Shown here piece by piece: positions 11,847 to 11,991 of a stretch of DNA of 11,991 nt. The stretch is taken from positions 1 to 11,991 of the forward strand of contig MFJJ01000006.1 of assembly GCA_001780895.1 (NCBI GenBank). The letters are read 5' to 3'. The notes under the pieces were generated by a model. The model was given only the letters and a program-made list of their open reading frames with translations, was not told the DNA's origin and ran no database searches. The DNA comes from Candidatus Gottesmanbacteria bacterium RIFCSPHIGHO2_01_FULL_46_14. Its GTDB lineage: Bacteria > Patescibacteriota > Microgenomatia > UBA10105 > UBA927. Numbering within the stretch: position 1 is the stretch's first letter; every line of letters starts with the position of its first letter. Both the position numbers and the translations under genes were made by a program.

Positions 11847-11991
11847 TCAATTCTTCTGCGCAATGATCTTTTCTTGGATGTTCTTTGGTACTTCTTCATA
11901 ATGACTCGGTTCCATATAAAACGTAGCTCGCCCTTTGGACATGCTGCGAAGCGATGTCGCGTACCCGGAGAGCTCTGCTAAGGGAATAAGT
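11847..11991 (-). CDS. fusA: Elongation factor G, C-terminal fragment
   Basis: Only the last 47 codons are in the window; the gene continues beyond base 11991. The fragment reads through IPLAELSGYATSLRSMSKGRA and ends HYEEVPKNIQEKIIAQKN, the conserved domain V end of EF-G (family consensus PLxxMFGYATxLRSxTQGRA and the final VPxNIxExI). EF-G is the GTPase that drives translocation. Its location just upstream of tuf is the normal str-operon order. The stop is TGA, 40 nt before tuf. Confidence 0.95.
   Translation of the reverse strand, partial: LIPLAELSGYATSLRSMSKGRATFYMEPSHYEEVPKNIQEKIIAQKN

Noticed and set aside
11845..11850. TTGACC as a -35 box for tuf
   Set aside because: It overlaps the fusA stop and sits too close to the TACAAT box; at 17 nt spacing the -10 would be TAACGC, a poor match.

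Overview
The window carries a contiguous str / S10 / spc-type ribosomal-protein cluster, with every convincing gene on the minus strand, so transcription runs from high to low coordinates. In transcription order it reads: fusA (C-terminal end only), tuf, rpsJ, rplC, rplD, rplW, rplB, rpsS, rplV, rpsC, rplP, rpmC, rpsQ, rplN, rplX, rplE, rpsN, rpsH, rplF, rplR, rpsE, rplO, secY, adk, and eight bases that may start one more gene. The products are translation elongation factors, small- and large-subunit ribosomal proteins, the SecY channel and an adenylate kinase, an ordinary core growth operon in the usual bacterial order.

The order is canonical except that rpmD (L30/uL30) is missing: rpsE and rplO are 2 nt apart. 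Absence of uL30 is a known hallmark of the Candidate Phyla Radiation (Patescibacteria). Other fitting traits are a short L2 without its usual N-terminus, a zinc-type 61-residue S14, a very short-LID adenylate kinase and tight ATGA overlaps. I infer a Patescibacteria genome, perhaps Microgenomates-like (a weak guess). The standard genetic code applies: TGA is used as a stop in many genes.

What is unusual is the space between genes. At least four kinds of short palindromic DNA interrupt an otherwise gap-free operon. IR1 is a perfect 15-bp inverted repeat with three copies: secY/adk, rpsN/rpsH and rplV/rpsC. IR2 is a 69-bp nested double hairpin with two copies: rplN/rplX and rpsQ/rplN. IR3 is an AT-rich 12-bp inverted repeat directly before rplB. 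IR4 is a 14-bp perfect palindrome inside the 3' end of rplE. The five IR1-IR2 copies fill almost the whole intercistronic gap, with 6 or 9 nt from the upstream stop (except rplV, whose stop lies in the repeat). rpsC, rpsH, rplN, rplX and rplB, each just downstream of an element, lack a visible Shine-Dalgarno sequence; adk keeps a strong one. Two elements appear to have altered protein ends: IR1 supplies the stop codon of rplV, and IR4 encodes part of an L5 tail.

A second regulatory hot spot is the 129-bp rpsJ-rplC gap. It holds a good sigma70-like promoter (extended -10), a leader with short ORFs, and a textbook intrinsic-terminator hairpin with eight U residues 18 nt before the rplC start. 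This looks like an internal promoter plus attenuator controlling the rest of the S10/spc genes. A weaker promoter candidate lies between fusA and tuf. No RNA genes, CRISPR arrays, transposases or plus-strand genes were found.
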